Origin: Protopterus annectens
Lineage: Eukaryota > Chordata > Ceratodontiformes > Protopteridae
DNA length: 64,000 bases
Assembly: GCF_019279795.1 (NCBI RefSeq)
Contig: NC_056743.1
Location: 868,639,864 to 868,703,863, forward strand
Reading direction: 5' to 3'
In this document: positions 45,431 through 56,740 of the stretch, piece by piece
Layout: each line of letters begins with the position of its first letter
Position numbering within the stretch: position 1 is the stretch's first letter
Notes under the pieces: generated by a model
Databases searched by the model: none
Seen by the model: the letters and a program-made list of their open reading frames with translations, nothing else
What the model was told of the DNA's origin: nothing
Made by a program: the position numbers and the translations under genes

Positions 45431-46259
45431 GCTCCTAATTCTGTAGAACCTGTCCCCCGGAGACCTGACAAAATATATCCCACTCCTGAAACCATCCACA
45501 TTGGGCAAAGGGCTTAGTAGTTGATGCCATGGTGGTAGCGGCTGCCACCAAGAAAAAACTAGCCGGGGGGAGTTCTACTGTACATCCCCATAACCAAGAG
45601 TCCAGGGCATGGACAGATTTGGGAAGCGGGTCTATACATCATTGACCTTCTCCATCAGGTCCTTGAACTTTTTGGCACACTTTACTAGACTTCAGAGGGA
45701 TCTCATCAAGGAGCTGTTAGATACCCTGGCAGGAGCAGTGCCTGTGGAGGTTCAGGAAAAGGTGGCCACCCAGTTAGCTACGCTGGAGTCTATTTCAAAC
45801 TCTTCTATGAGACTCATTGCACATGCAGCCAAAGGAGCGACCAGGTCAGCAGGTTCAAGTGCTGCTATTAGATAACACGCTTGGATGCACCTGTGCAAGT
45901 TTGCGGAACCATTCAAGTCTTCCTTCGTCACTGCTTCCTTTGACGAATGTTGTTTGGGCCCAAAGTTAAGGAAGCTCTGTCCAGGTGTGAAAAGGATGAA
46001 AGACTGTTTCTGCTGTGGATGTGCGTTTTCCACTCCTCAACGATCCTACTCCAGGAATCAGAGGAGTGACAAAATGTGGTTCAAGAAGTCCTAGAAGCCT
46101 TTCCAGGACACACATGGTATGGGCTCCCATCGGGGCAGAGGGGGGAGTTACAATGGAAGACACTGTCCTAGAGGCAGGGGTGGTCCGCAGAATCAGGGTT
46201 CCAGGTAGTCCTTCTCTGGTCAACCCTATTAGCACTTCTGAAAGGGGGCCCGATTGTTT

Positions 46260-46847
46260 GTCTCTGCAGGGAGTCGGAGGAAGATTCTTCTTGCACTGGA
46301 CCATCTGACAACTCATAACTACCAACGCCTGGGTACTAAGGATTAGTTCTAGAGGTTATTCAATCCCCTTCACCCTTTACCAGAGAACCCGAGCAAGACT
46401 CCCTGACATTCCACCCAGTCAGAGTCATAAGCAGCATTAGAAATACAAAAGCTGCTAGAAAGAGTCATCCAAGAAGTTCCACTAGACCAGTTAGGATCTG
46501 GATTTTACTCAAGATTCTTTAGTGCCAAAGAAAATGGGGGACTGGAGATCAGTTTTAGATCTCAGCATTCTAAACAAATTTGTCCAACATTCAAAATTCC
46601 GGATGGTCACGGTTCAGTCAGTACTTCCCTTCTTAGAGGAAAACAATTGGATGTACTCTATTGACTTTCAAGACGCTTTTTACCACATAAAGATGGACAA
46701 ATGCTTAAGAAAGTTTCTCTGCTTCCGGCTAGGACAACAGCTGACAGCTCCTCAACAGAGTGCTTGGTCTCACCAGAGCCCCCAGGGTGTTCACCAAATG
46801 CATGGCAACAGTCACAGCACATTTGAGGCTGCACGGATTCTGGGTGA
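46260..46847 (+). pseudogene. RT of DIRS K, N-terminal part, cut by DIRS L
   Basis: The reading contains GYSIPFTLYQRT, DWRSVLDLSILNKFVQHSKF (46535-46595), MVTVQSVLPFLEENNWMYSIDFQDAFYHIK (motif A region) and SPQGVHQM-type motif B remnants in a shifted frame. It ends at CTGCACGGATTCTGGGTG, exactly where the left end of DIRS L begins. Confidence 0.85.
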
Positions 46848-47035
46848 TGTTCATCGTGTTTCACTGTTGCAGTCATTACTCTTGGGTTATCCTGCTTTCA
46901 GGCTACCCTCAGTCGGCCAGAATTCCAAAGTCTAGGTCCGGTGTCGGTTGCTATCGCCTCTTCCCTGACATCAGTGCGCCAGGGGTATAAAAGATGCAGC
47001 CGATGCCATTTTCTTCAGTCTTTCTTGCCGCGCGG
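46848..47035 (+). promoter_or_regulatory. Left ITR and promoter region of DIRS L
   Basis: TATAAAAG lies at 46986-46993, and the CRE-like site is degraded to TGACATCA (46967-46974). The leader GCCATTTTCTTCAGTCTTTC follows. The region mirrors 52870-53101. Confidence 0.72.
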
Positions 47036-47166
47036 TGCCCGAAGCAAAAGCAGTTCGCAAGTGCTGGTCAGCCGACTCCTGAGATTTTCAAATCCGAATT
47101 TCAGATCCAAAGTCTTCATTAAAGCTAAGTACCCCGTTGGGGAAACTTTTTTCTTGCTCCAGACCG

Positions 47167-49301
47167 ATGTCAGAAAAAGTTAACAATTGTATTTCTTGTG
47201 AGAAGCAAATACCTCATAAGGATTTTCACTCTTACTGTATTCCTTGCCTAGGCCCTGATCACAACGTTGCTTGTTGTAGGTTTTGTGCTAGATTTAACCA
47301 ACGCACTATCAAGCGTCGGTTCGATTTTGCATTTCATTACTTTGGCCGAAGATTTAATTATATAATGCCATCGGACCAGCTGACAACCGGAGTTTACAAA
47401 AAATGCAAGGACAAGGAAAAGGATAGGCATCCGAGGTCCAAAACCGACGACGAAGCCTCTGCTAGGCCAGTCGCCGGTTCTCAGTGAGGCGCTTTCGCAG
47501 CCCCTGGCGCCCACTACCTCAGAGCCACAGGCCGCTTCCAACTCCCACGTGGAGCCGACTAGGCGTCTGGAAACTCAAGGTATTGGACTCTCGGAAAACA
47601 TTCCCTCAGATGGGTCCGGAGCCACTGAGCAGGCATCTGCTTCTGAGGGTGTCTTCAGACCTACACAACTATATATTAAGCCATCTTCAGCTTCAAAGAC
47701 TAAAGCAGCTCTAAAGACAAAGAAACAAGTACAGCATTCCCTTCTCAGACTTCCATGCCTAAAAAACAGATGCTCAAAATGGCCGAAAACCTAATTAGTT
47801 TGATCAGGGGCTCCCATTCCCCTCCTGATAAGAGGCCTAGGCAAGAGACAGAGTATGATTCTTCTGATCAGGTTTATATTTCCTCTGAATTCTCTGGGCC
47901 ACTGGAAACTCAAGGTATTGGACTCTCGGAAAACATTCCCTCAGATGGGTCCGGTGCCACTGAGCAGGCATCGGCTTCTGAGGGTGTCTTCCGACCTACA
48001 CAACTATATATTAAGCCATCTTCAGCTTCAAAGACAAAGACTAAAGCAGCTCTAAAGACAAAGAAACAAGTACAGCATTCCCTTTTCAGACTTCCATGCC
48101 TAAAAAACAGATGCTCAAAATGGCCGAAGACCTAATTAGTTTGATCAGGGGCTTCCATTCCCCTCCTGATAAGAGGCCTAGGCAAGAGACAGAGTATGAT
48201 TCTTCTGATCAGGTTTATATTTCCTCTGATTCCTCTTCTGAACAGGATTACTCCATGCTTCCCTATGAGGATTCTGATGCTGAAGAATCCATTCCTTCAG
48301 CCTCTCCTCCTGAGGATTATTCTTTTTTGGGGAAACCCTGCATACCATGAGGGAGCATTTCCACTGGGAGAGCCAAGATTATTCTGAATCTAAGAAAAGG
48401 CTCAGAGACTTTCTGCTATTTCCTCAGCACAGACCCCTTGCTATTTCACCTGTCCTGGATATTGTAGATGATGTATTTTCAGAGTCCGGCCTGTCCCCTG
48501 ACTCTTTACCCCCTGCACCTGCTAAGCAAGACGGGTACTACAGGGTCCCGGATTCTCATAAATTCCTCTATAAAAACCCCGCTGCTGACTCAGAAACTAT
48601 ATACAGGGTCCCAACGGGGTTAAAGCTACCACTGCAAAAAATCCTGCCCCCTCTGATAGGGATTCTAGGACTCTAGACAGATGGGGGAAAAAAGTCTACA
48701 CTTCTGCTACCCTGGCTGTAAGGGCTTTAAATTGTCAGTTTCATATGCTTAAATATCAGCAACATTTAATGTCGCTGCTTAAACAGAAATTGTTGACAAA
48801 TACTGAAGGTTCAGAGAACAAGAAATTGCAGGATTTATTGCATGCAGCTGAACAAGTGGGAAAGCATAGTTTGCAATGTGGTTATGATTCATGGAGGCCT
48901 CTTGCAGGGCCGCTGTTAGAGGTTCTGTTATTAGAAGGCATGCTTGGTTAAAGGAACAGAATCTGCCTGATCATGTTAAAGCAAAATTATTAGATGCACC
49001 AATACAGCATGATACTTTGTTTGGTACTAAAGCAGAAGAGGTGTTGAAAAAAATGGAGGATAAAGCAAAATCCATGCAGACAGTCAAGAATTTCTTACAG
49101 GTGCAGCCACCCAGGTTTAGCAGGAACTGGCCCTCTAAACATTGGTCCTTTCCAGTGTCAGACAGACCACAAAGAGGCAGATACAGGCGTCCCAGAGGCA
49201 GATCTCAGCCCCAAGGCTCATACAGGCCTATACAATGGGGTGCTCCTACCTCCAAAAGCGGAGAAGACAATTCACAACCTTACAGGAAACAGTCCCAATG
49301 A
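47167..49301 (+). pseudogene. Gag-like ORF1 of DIRS L, frameshifted, with internal duplication
   Basis: The ATG at 47167 (MSEKVNNCISCEKQIPHK) starts the Cys/His module, which is complete. The frame stops at 47487 and continues in others. A tandem duplication (47567-48229) repeats the Ser/Lys linker and the MPKKQMLKMAE(N/D)LISLIRG block. Later blocks are YEDSDAEESIPSASPPEDYSF (48260-48325), a frameshift, REHFHWESQDYSESKKRLRDF, HAAEQVGKHSLQCGYD, VIRRHAWLKEQNLPDHVKAKLL and an RG-rich tail ending at 49301. Confidence 0.85.
47567..48229. repeat. 335-bp tandem duplication in gag of DIRS L
   Basis: The two units begin CTGGAAACTCAAGGTATTGG at 47567 and 47902. They are nearly identical; the second has six extra bases (AAGACAAAGACT instead of AAGACT). 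Other copies (B, C) have one unit. Confidence 0.93.
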
Positions 49302-51547
49302 CTTTCCTCTACCAGATCCAAGAACTTTTCTTTTGGCAGCCCCCTTAGGGGGAAAACTAGCACTTTTTTCATCAAATTGGCAAATGGTTACCGAAGACAA
49401 ATGGATCCTGAACATAGTGTCCCAAGGCTACAGGTTCCATTTTCACACCCTACCAAGGTCAAAAGGTATGCCAGACCTGCCACACAATCAAAGGGCAGAG
49501 GCACAAAAACAAATTACAGCCCTCATGGACATGAGGGCCATTCAGCAAGTACCACAACAAGAGCAGGGGCAAGGATTTTACTCCAGACTTTTTCTAGTAC
49601 CCAGAAAGGACAAAACCTGGAGACCAATACTGGACCTGTCCATTTTAAATACGTTTCTGGAAGTTCCAAAATTCAAGATGTTGACTCTACAGCAGCTACT
49701 GCCCATGCTGTTCAAGAAGACTTGGCTCGTAACTTTGGACCTGCATGTCCCAATCAGACAATCATGCAGAAGATACCTCAGATTCATAGCTGGCTCGATG
49801 CATTACCAATTCTCTGCACTGCCCTTTGGCTTATCTACTGCGCCCAGGGTCTTCACAAAATGCCTGGCACCAGTAATTGTGTTTTGCAGACAAAAAGGAA
49901 TTCAAATATATCCCTACTTGGACGACTGCCTAATTCAAGCAGAGAACAAAAACATTCTTCTGAAGCATCTGGCATTTGTAAAAAGATTACTAATTGGCCT
50001 AGGGTACACAGTAAACGAAAAGAAATCAAAGCTTGTGCCCTCTCAAGAGATAATATTCCTGGGTGCAAGCTTAAATACAACTGCCCAGATGGTTTATCTC
50101 ACGCCAAACAAACAAAAGCATCTGACTACTTACTTCAAGAAATTGCCAACAAAAACCCACTTTTCTGCAAGGAAAATCCTGCAGGCCTTGGGTTTCATGG
50201 CATTTGCATTCTACTAATTCCATATGCCAGACTGCATATGAGGAAACTACAATGGTACGTAAAAAGTGTTTGGACTCAGCATTGCCACAGCCTGGAGATA
50301 GTGATTGCACTCATTCCCTGCCTGCAACAGGAGTTTCGATGGTGGGAAGAAGCCTGTCACCACAACAAGGGTCTGCCATTCAGTTTACCCACAGCCAGAC
50401 AGACACTGACAACAGATGCATCAGATTATGCCTGGGGGGCCCATATGACAGGAAAATGTATTCAGGGCACATGACCTGCAAACCAGATGCATCTTCACAT
50501 CAATCAAAAAGAGATGCTAGCTGTTCAAAATACCTGATATCTTTCAAGGACCTGCTTCATCCAGGACAGTTACTGATAAAGACAGACAACACTATGGTCA
50601 TGTGGTACATAAACAAGCAGGGAGGTACACATTCCTACCCCCTCTGCAGACAAGCAGTGACCTTATGGGACACAGCATTGGCTTTTCAAATTCACCTGCA
50701 AGCACAATTCCTGCCAGGAAAAACAAATACTCTGGCAGACGAACTAAGCAGAAACCTCATGGATCCCCACGAATGGAAACTGGATCCACAAGTCTTTATT
50801 TATTTATTTTATTTTACATTTGTTGACCGGGTAGGTCCGACTGGAAACAAAGTCCATTTTCAGCGGAGGCCCGGGGAGATAAGCTCCAACACAATACAAG
50901 AACGATAGCAGTTGAGAAAAAAAATTGATTATATATAATATTACATTTTAGGAATAAATTTAGTTAAGAAAGGAATACAGGTAGAAGTACATTCAGACTG
51001 TCAGTGTTACAAATTTCCAATTTTTTGAGGGTAGTAGTAGATTACAAAAAATAAATTAGATAAATAAATTACATACATTATTTAGATTTAGTCAGGTTTG
51101 TCACAGTGGCATATCCACTGGTAGGACTTGGTTCCCCTCAGCAGAATTTTATTCAGCAGGATAATAAGGAAATGGGGATGCCCAGACATAGATCTATTTG
51201 CCTCCCCTCACAACTGCCAATTGCAGAGATTTTGCACAAGGATTTATCACAAACAAGCATGGAAAGTGGACACCCTATCCTTCAGCTGGAAAAATCTAAC
51301 AGTATATGCTTTTCCCCCACTGCCTCTCCTTCCCAGGGTACTCCTAAAGGTCAGACAAGAGAAGCCAAAAATGATACTGATTGCACCAGACTGGCCACTC
51401 CAGCACTGGTACCCAATCCTAAGGAGCTTGTCTCAAGGTCCAGCATGGATATTTCCTCAAACTTCTCACTTGCTGACCCAACAAAACAATCAGATCCTGC
51501 ACAGTCAACTCAGGATCTTAAATCTGTCAGCATGGCGGATAATGTAG
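49302..51547 (+). pseudogene. RT-RNase H-methyltransferase of DIRS L, frameshifted, LINE-split
   Basis: RT is open to 50217: APLGGKLALFSSNWQ, FYSRLFLVPRKDKTWRPILDLS, motif B LPFGLSTAPRVFTK and IYPYLDDCL. In motif A, VTLDLHVPIR lacks the KEAYL part, including a tyrosine usually present, by an in-frame deletion. A frameshift near 50200 and a TGA after GKCIQGT interrupt RNase H. Its remaining blocks are TTDASDYAWG, KTDNTMVMWYINKQGG and LADELSR. The LINE fragment splits HEWKLDPQVF from IRKWGCPDIDLFASPHN. The methyltransferase-like end has MILIAPDWPLQHWYPIL and stops at 51547. Confidence 0.87.
50797..51130 (-). mobile_element. LINE 3' fragment in DIRS L
   Basis: On the minus strand it reads a 3' UTR (TCTCCCCGGGCCTCCGCTGAAAATGG…ACCCGGTCAACAAATG) followed by an A-rich AAATAA tail. 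It matches the 3' UTR of the LINE ending near 33955, so it is a 5'-truncated copy of the same family. The left host edge is at about 50796 and the right edge is approximate. Confidence 0.85.
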
Positions 51548-51559
51548 CCGTTCAGAACA

Positions 51560-52590
51560 CTCCTCTTTCAAAAGCTGTTATGGATGTTATCTTGGAGGCC
51601 AGGAGGCCCAGCACCAGAAAATCTTATGCAGAAAAATGGAAGAGATTCTGTGCTTGGAACCAGGAACAAGGCATCGACACGTGTGTACCAAATATCCCTC
51701 AGATTTTACAATACCTAACTGAGATGCTGAACAAAGGCCTTTCCTTCTCATCAATTAAGATTCATGCCTCTGCATTTCAGCCCATTACAATACGGAACCG
51801 CCTATCTTTTCTCATCCTTTAATAAGGCAGTACCTCAGAGGGGCCAAAAACATTAGGCCTCCAAGGAGAGAACCTGTTCCGGCCTGGGACCTCAATTATG
51901 TTTTGGAAAAAACTCGCACTGCCTCCTTTCGAGCCAGCATCAACAGCAGATATAAAATTCTTATCCTGGAAAACAGCCTTGCTCCAAGCAATAACCTCTG
52001 CAAGGCGAGTCTCGGAGTTACAAGCACTCATGGCTGTGGAACATTTCATCATTTTTCATCCAGACAGGGTTTCTCTGAGGACAAACCCTGTATTTATGCC
52101 TAAGGTGGTGTCCAGTGTGGCCCTTAACCAAACCATTCACCTGTCAACCTTTTATCCTAATCCACAGAACAAGGGTGAGAAAATTCTGCATTCTGTGGAC
52201 ATACACAGGCAGTTACGCTTCTACTTGGACAGAACTAAAGCTTTCAGAAAGACTGAGCAACTTTTAGTGTCATGTGCTGCAAGATCACAAGGAAAGGCTA
52301 TCTCAAAACAGACTATTTCTAAATGGATAGGCCATTGCATCTGTGTCTGCTATTTTCAACATGGCAAATCAGTGCCTAAGGGCATTAGGCCTCATTCCAC
52401 TAGAGCAGCAGCAGCCACTTCAGCAGCTTTCCTCAGAGGAGTTCCAACCAAAGATATCTTAGAGGCTGCAACTTGGAGTTCATTGCACACTTTCACAAAG
52501 CACTACCACTTATCTCTTTACTCTAAGTCCAGAGCAGGCTTTGTCACTGCAGTTCTGCAGGGCCTCATAGCCTCTCCTAATCCTATTTAG
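51560..52590 (+). pseudogene. Tyrosine recombinase of DIRS L, one frameshift
   Basis: AVMDVILEARRPSTRKSYAEKWKRF starts the enzyme. The frame is lost near 51770 (HASA then FQP) and is regained at 51898. The remainder is continuous to 52590, with SARRVSELQAL, RPHSTRAAAATSAAF (HxxR intact), and TWSSLHTFTKHYHL with the tyrosine. Repair of a small indel would restore a complete YR. Confidence 0.88.
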
Positions 52591-52614
52591 CCCAGCCACC
52601 CTTCCTCAGCTTTG

Positions 52615-53101
52615 GGATTCAACCCAAAAGTAATGACTGCAACAGTGAAACAGACTGAATATAGTACAGTTGTGTACCTACCATAAATGTAGATGTTTGA
52701 GTTTATTCACTGTTGCAGTCCAGTTTACCCACCCACCATCCCCCTTTTCTTTGCTGGGACTTATCTGCACTTCTCTATCCTATACAACCTATTTGGTGTA
52801 TTTGCTTGTAGATGAAGGAAATGTTATTTTTGTGCATGCATTTTTATTGGCATATTTTTCAGCCTACCAATTTGGGGGCACCTGACATCTGGGGCAAGAA
52901 AAACTGAATAAAATGGCGTCGGCTGCATCTTTTATACCCCTGGCGCACTGACATCAGGGAAGAGGCGACAGCAACCGATGCCGGACCTAGACTTTGGAAT
53001 TCTGGCCGACTGAGGGTAGCCTGCCAGCAGGATAACCCAAGAGTAATGACTGCAACAGTGAATACACTCGAACATCTACATTTATGGTAGGTACACAACT
53101 G
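52615..53101 (+). repeat. ICR and right ITR of DIRS L
   Basis: The ICR at 52625-52720 reads GTAATGACTGCAACAGTGAA… joined to TAGTACAGTTGTGTACCTACC. The right ITR (about 52870-53101) mirrors the left ITR. Confidence 0.86.
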
Positions 53102-54157
53102 CTTCCACCAGGCATCTACTTCTACGAACAACAGATTTCATTCTGGAGCTATCTCGGCAGTTGGGCATCACAGTCAATCTTGTGAAGTCTCAACTAACCC
53201 CTTGTCAGGATATGGAATTCATCGGAGTTCATATCTACACTCTGTCCTGTGTGGCATCCCTTCCCCTCCTCAGGTTGCAGAAAATACAATCGCAGGTTCA
53301 CTCTATTCTTAGTTCAAGCAAAATACTGGCTCAGCAAATTCTGCAAGCATTGGGCTGAATGGCAGCAACGATCATATTATTCCCACTGACAGGGTTTCAC
53401 ATGAGACTTCTTCAATGGCTGTTTGTGAAACAATGGTCTGTTCTAACCCACCCCATGACTCACCTAGTTTTTATATCCAGCTGATGCAAAAATGACCTAT
53501 CCTGGTGGATGCAGTCCAAGGAGATTCTTCTAGGCCTTTCTTTTGTCCTCCCTCAGCCCAAGGCCATAGCGACCATGGAGGCTTCCCAGATGGGGTCGCG
53601 GGCATTATCTGGGGAAGACAGTCCAAGATACTTGGTCCCCCTCCAAGGCCAATCTGCATGTCAGTGTTCTGGAGCTCAGGGCACTGCTTCTAGCATTGCA
53701 AGCATTTCATTCTGCCTTACCTCAAGGGATAGAAGCTATTCAATCAGACAACATGTTCATAGTCTGGTACATCAACAAGCAGAGGGGATCCAAGTCCTAG
53801 TCGCTGTGTCGAGAATCCCTTGGAGTATACCAATGGGCCATAACTTCCAGCCATATTCTGATAGCAACTCACGTCCTGGGGAGATCAAACATGATTCGGA
53901 CAAACTGAGCAGATGCATCTTCATGCCTCACGAGTGGTCTCTAAACTCCGGAGTGACAAATAAAATCTTTCTTCACTGGGGCCACCCTTGCTGTGACCTG
54001 TTTGCTTCACCCCTAAACAAGTGCAGAAGCTACTTTTCCCTAATTCCCCATCAGGGAGATCCCCTCAGAGATGATGCTCTTCTCAATTGGCCCCCGGGTC
54101 TCCTTTATGCCTTTCTCCATTCCCTCTGATCCCTTTTTTCCACAAGAAAGCGGCTCA
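53102..54157 (+). pseudogene. RT-RNase H of DIRS K, resumed after DIRS L
   Basis: The RT C-terminus continues (RQLGITVNLVKSQLTPCQDMEFIGVH, 53150-53235). RNase H follows, with a degraded TTDAS (ATMEAS, about 53570), SDNMFIVWYINKQ (about 53745-53785) and CCDLFASPLNKC of the methyltransferase-like region (about 53990). The YLDD block lies in the stretch lost at the L insertion. The L1-like fragment interrupts after the LLYAF block. Confidence 0.82.
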
Positions 54158-54791
54158 TTTTTTTTTCCTCAGGTGGATGACAAATATTGGAGGTGTGATG
54201 GGCAAGAAAGAGGTAGCATGAGAATGTTGTTTTTGGGAGTGTAATGAGCTGGCAGACTTTTGGCATTCCCTGCAGACCGCTGTGTCAGAGATGCTGGGTG
54301 AGCAGATTGGATTGACTGGGGAGATTATTTTTTTGAGTTATGCTACTGAATCGGAATTGCCTAGACATAGTAAAGCCTTGCTGAGTGGTGGCTGCCAAAA
54401 AAACAAATTACTAGAAAATGGAAATCAAAGTCTAGACCACCTTTATTAGAAGTAGTGAATATAGTAACAGAGATAAAACAACTTGGATTGGGATCTTTAG
54501 AAAAGGGAAGGCGCAAACTACAAAGGAAAAATGGGAATTGTGGGAACAATATATGCAAAGGAGGAACGAGGTTTAAGAGGCAGGATTTGAATGAGCCATA
54601 TAATGCCTAACTGACAATGACTGGATGGTTTATAAGTGATGTGTAATGTTTACAATTATAGTTGTTTCAATGGTGTCTGTGTTGTAAACTGTTTGCAACT
54701 AAAGTGATATAATTTTGTATGTTTTTCGTTTATATAAATGTAAGAGTGCCTTTGCCTTATGTGTAAATTTAATAAAGATGTTGAGGGGGGG
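54158..54791 (+). mobile_element. L1/Tx1-type ORF2 3' fragment in DIRS K
   Basis: It is flanked by a duplication GAAAGC(G/A)GCTCA (54146-54157 and 54792-54803, one mismatch). Conceptual reading gives CFWECNELADFWHSLQTAVS, a KK…KWKSKSRPPLLE-like segment and KEKWELWEQYMQRRNE, typical of L1-type ORF2 ends. AATAAA lies near the 3' end (about 54770). It is 5'-truncated and full of stops. Confidence 0.75.
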
Positions 54792-54803
54792 GAAAGCAGC
54801 TCA

Positions 54804-55705
54804 GTTGAGAAGCAAATTAATCCTCATTGCACCTTACTGGCCTTGACAAATATGGTTTCTCTTCCTTTGGCCTCATCTACTTTGCCACCTGTGGATTCTG
54901 GATGCAGTTCTGGACCTTCTGTCCCATCCTCGGGGACTAGTGCACCCCAATTTATACAGTCTCAAGCTGAAGGGCACCATTCATCTAAAGCCCCCATTCA
55001 GGGATCCTCTATCACCGTGGGACTTGACTCTTGTATTGCAGTCTCTTACATTTCCTCCGTTTGAACATGCAGCTACCTGTGACTTAAAATTTCTTTCTTG
55101 GAAAACGTTGCTTCTTATAGCTGTTTCCTCGGCGAGATGAGTCTCCAAATTACAGGCTCTGTGTTCTAAAGCCCCTTATCTAGTTTTCCATAAAGACAGA
55201 GTGTCACTGAGAACAAACCCGTCCTTTCTTCCTAAAGTGATTTCAGAGGCCAACATCAATCAGTCTATAGACTTGCCTATATTCTTCCCAAATTGTTCTA
55301 ATAAAGGTGAATACTGCTTGCACCTTCTGGATTTGCACAGGCAGTTAAATTTTTATCTGGACAGAACTAGTCATTTTGGACAATCACAACAATTATTTGT
55401 ATCTTTTGCAAGCGCAACCTTGGGCAAACCTGTTTATAAGATTACTATATCAAGATGGTTAAGAGATTGCATTTACTTTATTTACATGAAGAAGAATCTA
55501 AGACCCCCTATGCTGGTGAAGGCACATTCTACCAGATCTATGACGACTTTGGCTGTTTTTCATTCTAAAGCTTCTATGTCAGAAATTTGTGCAGCTGCAA
55601 CATGGGCTGCTCCACATACCTTTATTACTCATTAGAAATTGGATATGGTATCCAGGGGGAGAACTTCCTTTGGTTCTATGGTTCTCAGGAATGTTCTTCC
55701 ATAGG
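54804..55705 (+). pseudogene. YR of DIRS K, decayed
   Basis: The segment first completes the methyltransferase-like LIAPYWP-type block (about 54825) and then gives PWDLTLVLQSLTFPPFEHAATCDLKFLSWKTLLLIAVSSAR (54990-55135). The catalytic arginine of the SARRVSEL block is replaced by TGA. From 55201 the frame is open to 55635 with KAHSTRSMTTLAVF (HxxR retained) and ATWAAPHTFITH; the next codon, usually Tyr, is TAG (55633-55635). Confidence 0.84.
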
Positions 55706-55803
55706 GCCACCCAGGATAAGGTAGCTGGGGACTCTGTCCCACAAGTCAAGAATAAATGAAGATCAACAACACAGATGGAACATTATGGTAAGTCATAACT
55801 TCT
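55706..55803 (+). repeat. Right end of DIRS K, ICR lost
   Basis: GGGACTCTGTCCCACAAG, which starts the ICR in E, runs directly into right-ITR end sequence (GATGGAACATTATGGTAAG…). The part between the two CCCACA repeats is gone. Confidence 0.7.
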
Positions 55804-55839
55804 TTTTTCCCCCCTTCTCTTCCACCTCACCAAGGGCAG

Positions 55840-56740
55840 TTACATGTTACCTTACAGGGTGGAGTTGCTTACGCAACAGAATTATTCAGTCATTCATCCA
55901 AACTTACAAACTCTGAACCTGACAATTTGGATGATTGAATTTTGAATTCTTTAAGGCACCTTCTCTTTGAGGCTGTGCTACAGGTATTAGAGGAAGCTAG
56001 AAAAACATGCAACAAGGAAGTCTTGTGTTTCCAAATGGAAGGGATTTTTGGTATCCACATTTGTGCACATTGTGAGATCAGACAGTTTTTGAAAGGTGTT
56101 CTCCATACCAGGCCTCCATCTGTAGATGGATATCCATGGATACTTCTTTATGTTGTTCTTTCCATGTGAAAAAAAACTTCCAGATCAGGTAAAAGCCCAT
56201 CCTTCTAGAGTTGTTCTTTACATCTGTGCTTCTTTCAAAGAACTGCACAAAAGGTCCATTTTAGAAACAGCCACTTTGATTTTAATTCACACGTTTACTA
56301 AGCACTACAAAACAGAGTCTTCTGCAGGTCCAGAGCAGGTTTTGTTAGGTCTACCCTACAAGGAATTTTGGACTGCATATTAGCTACTCAGTCCTCCCTC
56401 CCTCCTCCCATCCCACCATATCTCTCTCTCCCCCTGTCCTCTCTCAAAAGCTTTTGTAATCTTCCCATTCGTAATCAATACTGTAACCATGATCAAGGAC
56501 AAACATAGTCCAGTTGTTTAAGAACTTACCATAACAGTTGATGTCCAACTAAATCCATGTTGCAGTACTGGAACCCTCTGCCATTTACCTCATTCCCCTG
56601 GCTGAGGTGGACCTCACATACATTTCCCCCCTCCAGATTTTCACATGCATTTCCCTCTCCTAATTGCCGTATCTTACTTTTTCTCTCCTTTTTTGCCTCA
56701 CTTTGCTTCTGGTCTGGGGCAAGAAAGTCTTGAGGATTTC
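55840..56740 (+). pseudogene. DIRS M remnant: YR fragments and ICR-like region
   Basis: VIHPNLQTLNLTIWMI (55893-55940) matches the end of the methyltransferase-like region in C. VLEEARKT, QFLKGVLHTRPP and VKAHPSRVVL…LETATLILIHTFTKHYK (56185-56310) are YR blocks. An ICR-like stretch GACAAACATAGTCCAGTTG lies near 56490-56580, and GGGGCAAGAAAG near 56715 matches the start of family-1 right ITRs. The 5' part is missing. Confidence 0.75.

Larger units (their letters stand above)
43590..46095 (+). pseudogene. Gag-like ORF1 of DIRS K, frameshifted, SINE-split
   Basis: The reading begins with VADKSKSSTSGFKQCKKCG, and the Cys/His module is complete with the same spacing as in E (CKKC…HDCCVYCLGVPHLSTDCTVC). 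A TAG stop follows directly at 43728. A long Ser/Pro/Thr-rich stretch is open from 43812 to 44618. An acidic MDFDEGEGSPW block lies near 44995. After the SINE come MDRFGKRVYTSLTFSIRSLNFLAH (45609) and the FAEPFKSSFV block (about 45900). Confidence 0.82.
46848..53101 (+). mobile_element. DIRS L (family 1), inserted in RT of DIRS K
   Basis: The left terminus TGTTCATCGTG is at 46848. The right ITR runs to GTACACAACTG (about 53101), slightly short of the usual ACTGTACT end. K sequence resumes at once (TTCCACCAGGCATC). Gag, RT-RNase H-methyltransferase, YR and ICR are all present. A LINE fragment sits in the polyprotein. Confidence 0.92.
43101..55803 (+). mobile_element. DIRS K (family 2), interrupted by SINE, DIRS L and L1-like fragment
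   Basis: The left end at 43101 (GATCTGATATTTTCAATC) abuts the right end of H. Gag, RT, RNase H, methyltransferase and YR remnants follow in order once the three inserts are removed. The right end (ATGGAACATTATGGTAAGTCATAACTTCT, to about 55803) matches the right end of E. The ICR is missing. Frames are broken throughout. Confidence 0.87.
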
